Shown: positions 12,002-23,485 of the stretch, piece after piece
Layout: every line of letters starts with the position of its first letter
Position numbering within the stretch: the stretch's first letter is position 1
Assembly (NCBI GenBank): GCA_973895155.1
Contig: OZ316899.1
Location: 8,308,001 to 8,372,000, forward strand
Length of the DNA: 64,000 nt
Source: Marsupella aquatica
Lineage: Eukaryota; Marchantiophyta
Reading direction: 5' to 3'
Position numbers and translations under genes: made by a program
The notes under the pieces: generated by a model
The model's input: only the letters and a program-made list of their open reading frames with translations
Told to the model about the DNA's origin: nothing
Databases searched by the model: none

Positions 12002-12514
12002 AATGAGAAGATGGAGAGAAAGAATCCAAATTAAAATCCCTTCAAAATCCGGAATTCCCAAATCCGGAAATCTCGATCAAGTTGCAAACTTCCCCTCTCA
12101 ATCAAACGATCACCCACTTCCCCCGTAACCAACTTCCTTTCAACTAATGCCTCGAAACGGCAGCCTCGTCCGGCTCTAAGCTCTCCTATGATTCCTCGCG
12201 AAAGATTTCCGCAGCAGTTCGGTGGTGTGAGGAATGCTCGATCTGGCGTGGTCTTAAGAACTCGGTTGCCAACTTCCGGTCTCCGGTCGAACGTCAGACT
12301 TATGGTTTTAATATTCATTCTCCCACACCTACTCGCATGGCTCAACGGTGTCGTTACTTAAGAGTTCCAAAAAAGGTGCTATCCGGATATTTCTGGATTC
12401 GATACTGCAAAGTAGTTTGTTATGGTCTTTTCCGGTCTAAGTATACTCCCTTAACCACTAAAAGTTGATATTTTTTAAGTTTTTGCACTTTTTAATTTCC
12501 TTATTTATAACCAT

Positions 12515-13980
12515 GGTATCACACTACTATTTTATTCCTCCCCTCTTATTTAGCCCCTTCAAAAGAGTTATCCCTCTTCCTAGGTGACCCATTTCACCCA
12601 AAGGAAAAAGAAATAAAAAAGAATTAAATTTGAAACAACGATAAAACAAAGACATGCAACTCTCCCACACAAAAAGGTCCCTTCAAAAGAGTCACCCCTC
12701 TTATTAAGCACCTTGGAAAGAGTGTCACAGGTGCCCATCTCTCACCCATAGGAAAAGAGAAATTAAAAAAGAGAAAGAAAAAAGAAAAAGAAAAAGAAAC
12801 ACATTGAAAGTGAGTTGGAGAGAATAAAGATAAAGGGAGCCACTGATGATAGTATAATGTATACTTCTATACCTAACAAGAACTAACGAGTGTTTGTAGA
12901 CGGTACCCAAATATTATGCGGAGAAACTTAAAGTTCTACAGTAGTACAATAGTTCAGCCAACAGTCAATAATAATTAGTCCTCCAGTTGCAAATGTTCTC
13001 CTCCGGCCCCAACTCTGGCCTCCTTCTGCACTTTACATAGTACATACTCCCCGTGGTTCAATGGGATTTTGTGCATCTCCAGAATACTATTCCGTGCATC
13101 ATATACTGCCATTTCCCACCCTAAACCATAAATTCATGGGGTTCTATGCAATTCATACCCTAAACCCCGGGACAATAATTATCCGAGTTGGCGCACCAGT
13201 CCAAGTCCACTGGGGTTGTTTTAGTATTCAGGTTGAATTGAGGTTCCTGCCAGGGGGTTAAGGGCCAGCCAATCTGCCGTCCCATTCCAATATTAATAAT
13301 GTTCACTTCCACCAGTTTGGAGCTTCCAGGCAGGGGCCAAAAGTTAGATCTTCTTGCCATAACGAGATTGTGGAAGGACTATCGCTGGACTTAGGTGTCA
13401 TGGACGTCCGCTGGTGTCCCTTTTGCTAGCGTTTATTTAACTGACCTGTCTGTTTTAACTATAGTACATTGCCACTAAACATGTTCAGTTTACAATGCTG
13501 CCACCATTTTTGTTGTATATACAAACATGCCATGGTTTTTGTATATTCCCACCCTGGGGTATAACAACCGTGATAGGAAAAAGTAAAAAGGAAACGGGAA
13601 AGAGCAAAAACTGAAAAGGGAAAATGTTTGAGAACAAGACACACAAAGATTGCCAAGATAACATGTAAAACAGAATATTCCTAAAATCAATGCTATCAAT
13701 ATGCACATACTGGACTTGCCCCTTATATTTCTGAGACAAAATTTTTGTCCGGAGTTGATACTTTTGGTCAAGGTTAAAAACTCAACTACCTGAAATCCCA
13801 TGAAAACATACAAAGCATCCCATCTTCTGTCTTCCGAAAAACATATCCAAATTTGTGAGTCTGAAACAAATTCACAAAACCAATGAGGATGGCAACTCAT
13901 ACTCCCGATCTTGAACACAAATATTTAAGTGCGTTTAGTGTAAGAAAAACATGTACAACTGACTGTGCTTGCAAAACACC
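12515..13980. other. No gene seen
   Basis: Scattered short ORFs on both strands lack recognisable domains or splice-consistent joins. The left part (12,540-12,730) resembles the sequence to the left of copy A. Confidence 0.45.
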
Positions 13981-13984
13981 AAAT

Positions 13985-14560
13985 TTATTCAGAAAACACA
14001 TTCATTTACTGAAAAGCTTAACATATTGCCGACCAGATTTTCTGAGGGTAATACAATGGAAAATTCTGATCGTAATCCTAAGTCAAGAGCTAATCGATGA
14101 AAACAACCTTTGATGGCTAAAAACCCAAAACGAATTGAGAGTCTGAGGGATCATCCATGCTTCTACATTGTTGGGATGATATGATAGCCCACGCAAGCGC
14201 CGGGCGCTACTCAAAACCATGTCATTCCTATCTCAAGAAGAATCTTCCTATCTCAAGATCTAGGATCGCTAGAAGACTCACATTCATTGTCCACCACTGC
14301 ATTCGCTCTATTTTGATGTTGTTGAAAACCGAATGTGTTGAACATATTGCCGACCGGCTTGTCCGAATGTAATACAATGGAAAATCCTCACGAACAAATC
14401 TGAACTCAATAACTAATCCATGAAAGAAACCCTCCAAGGCTAGAAACTCAATACAAACTTAGAGTCCGAGGGATCGTCTCTGCTACTACATTGTTGGGAT
14501 GATATGACTGCCCATGCTAGCGCCAGGCGCTACTCAAAACTATGGCGTCCTTCTCAAGAT
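13985..14560. repeat. Tandem repeat of about 324 bp carrying a palindrome
   Basis: Two diverged units share AACATATTGCCGACC, GTAATACAATGGAAAAT, ACATTGTTGGGATGATATGA and a copy of the 15-bp palindrome followed by CTCAAAAC. Palindromes are at 14,196 and 14,518. A third partial unit may follow. It lies past the 3' end of the minus-strand ParB/methyltransferase-like gene and may be part of the left flank of element I. Confidence 0.65.
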
Positions 14561-15899
14561 CCAGAATTGCACAAAGATCCACATTCATCGTCCACCCCTG
14601 CTTTTGCTCTAAACCGATCTTGCTAAAAACCAAATGTGCAAAATTGCGAATATCGTTGACTCGGAAGTCTTTGAGCTGGAACTGAGGAAGAAGGACCTGA
14701 CAAAAATTCAGCAAAAATTGGCTAACGCCTGTCGCTATCCAAAATAGGTCCAAAGAATCCAAAATATTCCCACCCATACTAGGTCAAAATAATCCAATGA
14801 CCTTTTGCTATAAGTCCCGAGACTTATAGAGATTCAAGATTCACTAGAACTTCAACCTCACCAATGACACAAATAAACCGGGAAGAAAGTATTTATTTAT
14901 ATGTGGATTCTTGAAATTGGGTTATAATAGAATTGTGGAACAAATGCGGATGCTAAAAACTATTCTAACTGGAGGACTCTGCCTCACTACTCTCGGACCT
15001 ATCGGTAGATTCCACCTCATTGTCCACAAATTCACTTCTACAAATGTCATCCACAAACTTCCTCACCACAAACTTCCTATCACAACCTCTCCTAAGACAA
15101 AGGCCTTTCATTTCCCAAGACAATGATGGAAGAATAAATGGTCACCTCTGGTGTCATCTCCATTGCTGCAGCAATTTTTTTTCGAAGGTCAAACCTTCTC
15201 CGCATATTCCACTCCGACCTGAAAGTTTTCATAGATATTAAAAATATATACATGTAAAAATATCTTATTGAAAATAGTCATGGATTTGGAGCGGGTTTAC
15301 GAGCATTACTGAGAAGACTCCTCATCCTCGGATTCAGATTCTGATCCCAAAGGATTTGTCTTTTCTTCCTTGTCGTCTCCAAGATCGACGACGGGAACAT
15401 CTTCCTCATTAGGTTTCCTAGCAACATCCAGCTTGCTTTCTTCAGAATCGAAGTTTAAAATTGATCTAACTCTGTCCAACTTCTCTTTCCCCTTCCTTGA
15501 CACTGTCTTGTCCAGAGTCAAAGTTGAATTTGGCTCCAAAATGTCATCTAGCATAGTTCTTGCAAAAGCCACAAACTCTCGCCGCCCTTTGACCCCAATA
15601 ACAAATCTATCACAATAGTCTCCCGCCACAAATAAACTTCCCAAACAAGTAGTCCAGTCAATGACAATATCCCCACGACAGGAGATGAGCTCTATAACAG
15701 ATTGCATAAACCCAACTGTGAGCCTTCCGTTTCCACAAACCACAAGGTCTGGCATTGGATCCGCCTTTAAAGATTGAAGTCCTATAAGATTTGTAATAGA
15801 GGGATCTTCGGAGGGTGACAATGGACAAAACTTGGGATCTTTGGGGATTGAAGTTTTGCTTGAAACACGACCGAATATATCCAACCGCAGTGTGAAGAT

Positions 15900-16003
15900 C
15901 TGCAAAACAAAACAATAGTGAGGTCATGGTAAACAATTTTAACTAGCATAGTGATACATAATATTAGCGCCTGGCGCTGGCCAAAAATCCAGATAATTCT
16001 TAC
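15900..16003 (-). other. 104-bp intron containing the palindrome
   Basis: On the minus strand CTCAG|GTAAGAATT begins at 16,003 and TTTGTTTTGCAG|ATC ends at 15,900. The join KSDTQ-IFTLRLDIF stays in frame (phase 0). The 15-bp palindrome at 15,965-15,979 lies inside. This is the best-supported intron of the gene. Confidence 0.8.
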
Positions 16004-16722
16004 CTGAGTATCAGACTTAGGTTTGTACATAGGAAAGCCCATCACCACTATATGCAAAGCAATACAAGCAAACTTCTGAGATTGTTGGCATGCAGATATT
16101 ACTTCCAAAATCTGATCGTACTCTCCAGTGTGAAGATAACCAGAAGTCCATCGTCATAAAGGAAAGGGTCCATTGCGCTAAAAAAAGCCAATGGAAGAGA
16201 GTGGTCTTGCAAATTCCATTTGGGCACTTTTTTCTAGAAGAGATGGTCTCAACCCAATTGGCAAATAGAGAAATCTGGCATCAACACCAAATGCCCTAAC
16301 TTTACCCCCTCTGATTACCCCCTCTGCACGTGAACCCAACTTAACGAGATTTCTACCCCAGCCCTCAACCCGACCGACCCATGATGGCTTCTCTTCCCGC
16401 TTGAACACACTCTTGTAGAACTTTGCCAAGGTGGACTCCACAATTTATGTATGTCTTGATTTATTCCCCTTGAAGTCTCCCACATTCCGTTGTAAACCAA
16501 TCGCTGCAAGCGTTTCCCGCGGAGACCCCCTAAACGTAGAAACACAACATTTCTTCTTCTTCCTTATGCTCGTTGCATCCACGAGTGGAGCACTCACATC
16601 CTCAGGCGTTGCCGACCCTTCAGGCGGCTCCTCATCCTTTTCGGCACTAATTGCACGAGAGGACTCTGGTGTTGCAGTCCCAACATTGCCAGAAACCAAC
16701 CCCGCGTCTGATTTCTGAGACC

Positions 16723-16822
16723 CTACTAAAGACACAATTGTGGTTAATAATAGCGTCAGGCGCTAGTCAACATTAACCATGGACAACTAGGCAGAAATAG
16801 AGAAACAAACGTAGGGACTCAC
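16723..16822 (-). other. Intron of about 100 bp containing the palindrome
   Basis: On the minus strand the donor GTGAGT starts at 16,822, directly after the last codons of the 398-aa open frame. A TTTAG or TTTAGTAG acceptor lies at 16,726 or 16,723. The palindrome at 16,751-16,765 lies inside. The exact acceptor and phase are uncertain. Confidence 0.6.
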
Positions 16823-18165
16823 TCTTTTGGGTCTCTTTCTGAGATCCACTTGGGGTCGTTTCTTGCTTGGCTTTTGCTCTTGGTTTTTGACTCCTTGCAA
16901 CTTGGACAACTTGCATCTTGCAAATCCTTTGAAGCTCTATTGCCGATCGATCTATCTCTGCATTGATCCCTTGCTTCATCTCCGACAAAATGTTTCTTGG
17001 ATCGATTCTTGGATAACTTGTGGAAAGCATCTTTCTCTGTATCATCAAATGGGGAACTCCACTTGTCTATGTCAAGATACCATGGACAATGCAAAACCTC
17101 CCAGTTTGTCATCTTTCTTGGGGGAAACTTGCCTTTTGCTGGGTACATAGAGTACCCAAGAAAGTCCTCAGACGCTTCAGACCTCAAAATTACAATGGCC
17201 CACTTTTGGAAGGCACCAGGATAGGCCCAGAAATAGGTGGGGTCACTCCTCTCCATTTTCATGTAATATTGATACAGATATCTCTTTGCTCTCTTGCAGT
17301 TGACATCACTCAAATCCTCCTTATCAGTGTACTTGGGTTCCCAAATGTTGTTGAAGAACTTGGCCCTTATGGAATCACCATACTTTCTAAAATCCTCTAA
17401 AATCATAGCCCTCGACTTCTCAAATGTCAAGACCTCTCCGACCTGTGTTGTAAGACGTTGTTCTATACACAAAGCCATAACTTCGTTCAAAGACGCGTCT
17501 AAGAGAGCAGTGGCTATCCCCTCTATTGTATTCCAAACATGCCAGGTGTGACACCACTTCTTAACGGGGTCATAAGAAACTCCAAAGGGATGAAAAAATT
17601 GTTTCCTTAACTTGGGAGTACAATGAGCAACAAGAAGCGTACTTTGCAACTTTGGATCTAAGGCCAAATTGCCAGTGAACAAGCAAGCTCTATCCATCGT
17701 GCAGAATACGGCGTCAGGGACCTTCTCTCGTTTGAGTCGATCAGTAAGACTATACATTTTGGCACAAGTGTCGATGAAATTTTCAAACTCTGGGCTCAGC
17801 AAGGAAGTGAGCTTCGGAGTTTTCACGGTCCACTCCTTAGTTGCTTCCTTCATCATCTGATTGTGACAAAGACTTGTCTCTTCGACAGACCAGGGTGCAC
17901 CGGAATTGTTGGCCTGGGTCTTTATCACCTGGAACTGCTGCAAGTAGGACTTGATCTTATTTTCACACAAGATATAGACCAAGGCCTCCATTGGCATCTT
18001 CTTAGTAAACCACAAACCTTTTTGGGTTCCTTTTTGCGTCTTCTCAAATTTGGTGTAATTTGCTTTGTCTATGATGGGTTTATATATTCAAGATCATGTG
18101 CCAAAATCCTCCTGATTTTGTCCGCGTCCAAAATCCAAGAAGACTCTACAATTGCTTGCCCCATC

Positions 18166-18294
18166 CTGTGAAATTCAGCATATTAGAAATAGCGCCTGGC
18201 GCTAACAAAGACCCTAAAACCTGAAAGAACAGGGAATTAACAGACATAAACCAACAAATTTGAGAGTTTCAATCATTGGCAAAGGAGAACTTAC
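18166..18294 (-). other. 129-bp intron containing the palindrome
   Basis: On the minus strand GAACCAG|GTAAGT begins at 18,294 and TTTCACAG|GATGGGG ends at 18,166. The palindrome at 18,190-18,204 lies 24 bp from the acceptor. The downstream exon reads MGQAIVESSWILD. The phase does not match perfectly, which fits the other small indels in this decayed gene. Confidence 0.65.
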
Positions 18295-18894
18295 TGGTTC
18301 ACAATGTGCATTGCTGCTTCAATCTCGATGATAGATTCCTTGTCCCCTTTGAATATTGTGCATTGCACTCGAGGATGATACTTTGGATTCTCTGGACTCT
18401 CATTAAGTAACTTTTGTCCACAAAAATAGTCGATGATTCCCATCAAAAACCAAGAACATTTTGTCCTTGAGGACCAGGAATGCGGGTCTGCTTCACATTT
18501 GGCTTCAAACAATTGGTTTTCCACTACCCAAATTGAATCCCAGGTGCTCTATATTTCATCTATACACAACTGTGGAGCACCTTCAGCGTTGGATGGGTGG
18601 ACAAAAAATCGCATGCCTATGGACAAACTGTACCCAGATGTCCTGAAGGAGTCCTTCAACTTCTCGATTGATTGACTATATATTCCTTTGAAGAGTGCGG
18701 ACGACCTCCATATGAACAAGGCGACAGAACAAAATCCGCGGTGGCTCCTTTGGTAATCCATTTGCATCAACGCCAAACGACATGGCATGCTTTTCAACCA
18801 CCAATTTCTCAATATCTTTGGCATTCTAGACAACAAACTCACCAACTTGCTCCATTTTTTATCGCCTCGGTTTTGCACACGGAAGCTTGACCCG

Positions 18895-19394
18895 ATTGAG
18901 GGGGTACTGCGCAGTGGAACGAGTTATCCTTTGACTCAAAACACAACTAGAATATGATGACTCTGAAGGTTGAGAATGGTTTGCCGACCCAGATCCTATT
19001 TTGGTATACTCTCCCACCCACCGTGTTGCGATGTAGTCCCGTTCAAGTTGGAATTGTATGGGAGTTCAGTCGGGAATTTGTTTGGGAGTTTGGATACACT
19101 TACTCGTGTGGAGTTCCCGTACGTCAGCCCACAGTCATACCAACGCAATTGAGGCAAATATTCCACCCCTCAAACAACTCTGGAAATCCCGAAGTACCCT
19201 CAATGTACGACCAGTACAGTCGTTGGAAATATTTGCGATGGCGTACTCAACCGAAAGGGGTATCTAAGGTCTGGAGGACCATTAAACCAATAATTGTTTA
19301 GAGCTCACACTCGACAGACACCTAGAGAAAATTGGACCGTTGATTGGACAGCGGAGTTGTAACAAGGTATCCATTGAAGTTACCATTACTAAAC
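18895..19394. other. Divergent intergenic region, no gene seen
   Basis: This spacer lies upstream of the minus-strand ParB/methyltransferase-like gene. A plus-strand open frame (18,954-19,301) shows no domain and is not supported. No clear TATA box was found. Promoters for both divergent genes may lie between here and 23.4 kb. Confidence 0.4.
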
Positions 19395-19548
19395 CCAAGA
19401 ATACAAATGGATCTAGCCAGCAAAAGAGCCCCATATATCCGTTTAAGTTACCGTTGAATAATGGGTCTTCAATAGATAGCGCCCGACGCTAGCATTGGGA
19501 GTTATCTTTATGGGAACATTATTGTCTCCATTAGAGCTATGGTAAAGT
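19395..19548. repeat. Satellite unit, left part, split by copy B
   Basis: It contains AAAGAGCCCCATATATCCGT, AATAATGGGTCTTCAATAGA, a palindrome at 19,477 and GGGAACATTATTGTCTCC, the same order as in the units at 22.74-23.17 kb. The unit stops at CCATTAGAG, where the second copy of the TCCGGA-rich element begins. Confidence 0.8.
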
Positions 19549-22500
19549 GGTCAGTTGGTTAAATAACACTTTAACCTCTAAAGACTTGAATTCATTCCCT
19601 GTAAGAGTTAATGAAAAGCGAATTGGTACTGAAAAGAACAAATAAGATGTTGATTCGGCATAACCTTGCCAAGGAGTTCTCTCTCCAGAGGATTGATAGT
19701 AATCAATGCACAAAAACTAATAATTAAAAAAAGGCATGGAAAAGGACTAGTAAAAATGTCTTATCAATTGACTCATGAGAAGAGATGATGGAAAATGACA
19801 ATCCCCAGTGAATCAACAGGATTCTGGATTTTTAAGATTCAGAATGCAACAGAGCTCATAACATGGTCGAATTAGAATAGACATCAAACATTAAATAGAA
19901 ATTTACATGGAGATCTAGATATCAAACCAAGAATACTTTCTGGTCAACAAGTGGCGATGGTACTAGAATGCCTGAATTGGTATCTTCTCACACAAAGATT
20001 TCTAGATTGTCAAATTGATAACTTCTCAATCAAATTTAGATAATTACTCACGGAAAGGAAACATTCCATTTCAACTACTGAAACAGCAAGACTTCAATGC
20101 TACCTAGAATCCATATGAGTAAAATTCAAATCAAAATCCAACTTCAAAGTATTATGGCAAAATTTCTAAGTATTAACTTCTCAACAGGAGAAGGAGTCTG
20201 CAGTTTTACTCACAACAGGTCAAGGCTCAACAGGAGCACCTGAGGAGGAGCTTCTATGCTTCCAACAGAAACTGAGAACTTAGGAAAAATGGATCTGTGT
20301 TCCTCCTAAGGTGCACAAAGGAAAAGATCCCAAAAGTCACAAAGTGTCATTTCCGGTTTTCATGGGAGAAAAAGTAACTGTCAATCAAAATCCGGAAATG
20401 AGAACAAAGAAAAATCCGGAAATGGATGTAAGGCAAAATCCAGATTTTGATTTCCGGTTCTACTACTAAGTCCGGATTTAGATCCTAGTCGGATCCGGAA
20501 ATGCTAACTAACTAACTAAAACTACTAAGCTACTGGGTTCTCATCTTCTACATCTACTCTAACTGACGCATGTGTAAGATCAACTGGACTAACAGGTTTC
20601 AGAGAAGGAGGTGTCCCTAAACTCGTAGTAGCCTCCAGGTCCTTCAAATCGAAAGGTGAACCACGTGCTGGACTGATAGTCGGAGGTGATACTGACGGAA
20701 AATGGAACTCAACCTTCTCAAATTTGGGTGGGGTGCCTCCTACTTCATTTTCATCTCGAAGCACTGGAGAAGTTTCGGAGTCCGGAATCCGGATTCTGGC
20801 AGGGGTCAACATGGACTTCGCATCCAAAATTACTTTCTCCATCTGATCAAACGCTCCTGCGATCTTCTTGGCAAAGCGGTTATTGCACTCAATAACCTTG
20901 ACAATGGTGCCTGGGTTGGCTGTCGCTAAATACTTATCTATCAAGTTGGCCTCCAACAAGCCAAGGGCTGGTACATGAATAGCCTCCTGAACACTGGTAA
21001 TTGCAGCATTCAGTAATTTCTGGATCTTCAGATGTTCCTCCAACTTCTTCTGTGCAGCATCCAACTGGTCCACCAAAGAGTCAATCTTTTGTTTGTCCTT
21101 GAAGGCCTAATCCTCCAAGTCCCAGATCCGCTTCTTAGCCTGACTCTTAATCATCATGTCTAGAGTGGAAACAATAACAACCGGACTCCAGTTGAGCATC
21201 TCAGCAACCATCCCAACCAGATCCTCAAGTTGCTTTGCTTTTCCGGGCGCACTCTCCACAAAAGTCGGACATGCTCCAGCTCCGTTGATGCCGTCCACTT
21301 CAAACTGGGGGTCACGCCCGAAAAACTTCCTCTACTTTCCGGTCTCCGGATAGGTTCCGGATCTCCAACAGGATCCGGTTTCGGACTCTGCACAAATCTC
21401 TTCTGTGTCCTGGGAGGTCGCACTTCCATAACCGGTTCTTCTTCTCATTCAGTCCCCTCAGATGGCTGTTGATCCGGATCTCTGAGTTGAGCCAACATGG
21501 CTTGATTCTCATACTCCTCCGCTTCTTCATTTGTAAGGATCCGGTCCATCGCGTAAATATTGGCTATATAGCAAGAAAGGGATGTGGGGGTCTTCAAATG
21601 AAGATTTCGGACCTGGTTGGCTATAACTTCCTCCAAAACTTTGGCCCAGGAAATCTTCTTCTCTTCTATGTAAAAAGCAGCAATAGTATTTCCAATCCAG
21701 ATTGTAACTTGTCAAGGCTTGGCAGGGGAAAGAAGTGGGAGCAAAAAGGACAGAACGTCGTAAAACTCCTCATTACAGCATTGAGACACCTTCCAGCCAT
21801 CTTTTGGGTCAACTTCTCCATCAAAATAGTTATCCGCAAAGTCATTCTTGGAGGTCAGGAAGCCTTCTCCCTTCAAAGGCACATCCAAAAGCGACGAGAT
21901 ACCTACTGCGGTCCACTTTTCTGGTTTGGCTCGAATCGAATCCGGAAATTCCGAAGCAAGGGTCGTACAATTCCGGACCTCCTTCACAAATACTGCACTC
22001 TGGTATCCCCATGGTAACTCCATCAACTTCGCACAACCCATGGTCTCAAGGTTCTTCTGCAAGCGGTCCTTCCGTGCCAAATCCGTGGGAATCTCCGGTC
22101 GTAGTGGCTTTTTGTTCACAACGACTGTCCGCTCCTTGGTTTTTTGCTTCGGTAGCATCCGGATTCCGGATTTGTCCAGGGCAAAATCCGGGTCCTTTCT
22201 CTTCACCATGATTAGGAGATGGAGAGAAAGAATCCAAATTTAAATCCCTTCAAAATCCGGAGTTCCCAAATCCGGAAATCTTGATCAAGTCACAAACTTC
22301 CCCTCTCAATCCAACAATCACCCGCTTCCCCCGTAACCAACTTCCTTTCAACTAATGCCTCAAAACGGCAGCCTTGTCTGGCTCTAATCTCTCCTGTGAT
22401 TACTCGCAAAAGATTTCCGCAGTAGTTCGGTGGTGTGAGGAATGCTCGGTCTGGCGGGGTCTTAAGAACTCGGTTGCCAACTTCCGATCTCCGGTCGGAT

Positions 22501-22732
22501 GTCAGACTTATGGTTTTAATATTCATTCTCCCATGCCTTCTTGCATGGTGCAACAGTGCCGTTACTTAAGAGTTCCAAAAAGTGTGCTATCCGGATATTT
22601 GCGGATTTGATACTGTCAATATGCTTGTTATGGTCTTTTCCGGTCAAAGTATACTCCGTTAACCACTAAAAGTTGAAATTTTTTAAATTTTTGCACTTTT
22701 TAATGTCCTTAGTTATAACCATGGTATCACAA
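19549..22732 (-). mobile_element. Non-autonomous TCCGGA-rich element, copy B
   Basis: About 3.18 kb matching copy A (9,350-12,514) end to end. It was inserted into the 187-bp satellite: the sequence before it ends CCATTAGAG and the sequence after it resumes AAGAGCACGTCGAATG, whereas an intact satellite junction reads CATTAGAGCATATCGAATG. The duplicated target is therefore about 4-5 bp (AGAG). The right end is CCATGGTATCAC. The insertion postdates the satellite. Confidence 0.78.
20525..22209 (-). pseudogene. gag-like protein gene, copy B
   Basis: The start ATG at 22,209 opens a 165-codon frame, longer than in copy A. It contains LMELPWGYQS, the WTAVGISSLLDVPL region, YFDGEVDPKDGW and LLPLLSPAKP. 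A stop at 21,712 and later frameshifts interrupt it. The coiled-coil and Pro-rich C-terminal half is open from 21,076 to 20,525 and includes NRFAKKI, FDQMEK and PPTISPARG. Combining both copies suggests an ancestral protein of about 550 aa. A structural (gag) role is inferred. No enzymatic domain follows. Confidence 0.6.
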
Positions 22733-23172
22733 GAGCACGTCGAATGAAATAATTTCCCAATTGAATGACATTGTGCCACTCGTACTTTACTAGCGCTTGG
22801 CACTAGTGAAAGAGCCCTGTATATCCGTTCAAGTTACCATTGAATAATGGGTCTTCAATAGATAGCGCCCAACGCTAGCATTGGGGGTTATCTTTATGGG
22901 AACATTATTGTCTCCATTAGAGCATATTGAATGAAATAATTTCCCAATTGAATCACATTTTTCCTTTCGTATTTTACTAGCACGTGGCGCTAGCGAAAGA
23001 GCCCCATATATCCGTTCAAGTTACCGTTGAATAATGGGTCTTCAATAGATAGCACCCGGTGCTAGCATTGGGGGTTATCTTTATGGGAACATTATCGTCT
23101 CCATTAGAGCATATCGAATGAAATAATTTCCCAATTGAATCACATTTTGACACTCGTACTTTACTAGCGCAA
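22733..23172. repeat. 187-bp satellite, about 2.4 units, two palindromes per unit
   Basis: Units start at ATTTCCCAATTGAAT and contain paired palindromes 72 bp apart (22,791/22,863 and 22,978/23,050), then GGGGGTTATCTTTATGGGAA. The repeat period of about 187 bp follows from these positions. The array occupies the space between the two divergent genes of element I and ends about 310 bp before the Mutator-like gene. Confidence 0.85.
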
Positions 23173-23485
23173 GAGTCCACGTTATTAGTGAAGATGTACC
23201 TCTGAATTTTTTCATGACAAACATAAACATAATGGTCATTGGATAGCGTCAGACGCTATTATTCTAAATTGCATTGAGTTGATATTAATAGTTGGGTCGA
23301 GGACCTATTTTGGAGAGACCTTGGTGCTTCTATTCGCCTATGACAGAATATCTCATACACCATCAATTTGTAATGCCGTTAGAAAATGACAAACATTCAT
23401 TGATGACCGGCCATTTTGTTGTACTTTCAACAATTCTCTTCCTCACAAATGAATTGTCACAAAACCAAAATTCAGAAAGTCATTC

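Larger units (their letters stand above)
9350..12514 (-). mobile_element. Non-autonomous TCCGGA-rich element, copy A
   Basis: About 3.17 kb closely similar over its whole length, in the same orientation, to 19,549-22,732. The left end carries a tRNA-like segment on the plus strand and the right end finishes in CCATGGTATCAC. A gag-like gene runs on the minus strand. No reverse transcriptase, integrase or transposase is present, so any mobility would have needed help from another element. No LTR pair was recognised. The hexamer TCCGGA or one-base variants recurs through both coding and non-coding parts. Confidence 0.75.
15306..18890 (-). pseudogene. ParB-like plus beta-class DNA-methyltransferase-like gene, element I
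   Basis: A multi-exon minus-strand gene with several lesions. The N-terminal part (18,856-18,300) has MEQVGEF, a Pro/Val-rich region and the motif LVFDGNHRLFLW (about 18,448-18,415), matching the ParB-type GxHR motif; it is flanked by compensating indels. A long unrecognised middle (18,015-16,819, 398 aa) holds conserved-looking Trp/Tyr motifs such as WAYPGAFQKWAIVILRSE. After a Lys/Ser-rich linker come AMDPFLYDDGLLVIFT (about 16,170), in the place of methyltransferase motif IV, and GDIVIDWTTCLGSLF (about 15,660), in the place of motif I. The order IV then I is that of beta-class N4/N6 enzymes. Both motifs deviate (no DPPY, no DPFxGSG), so catalysis is doubtful. In-frame TAG codons occur near 18,830, 18,557 and 18,075. 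The C-terminus is acidic. Homology is inferred from motifs only. Confidence 0.6.

Noticed and set aside
11526-12128. Plus-strand 200-aa ORF
   Set aside because: It is a shadow of the minus-strand gag-like gene; the equivalent frame in copy B is broken differently.
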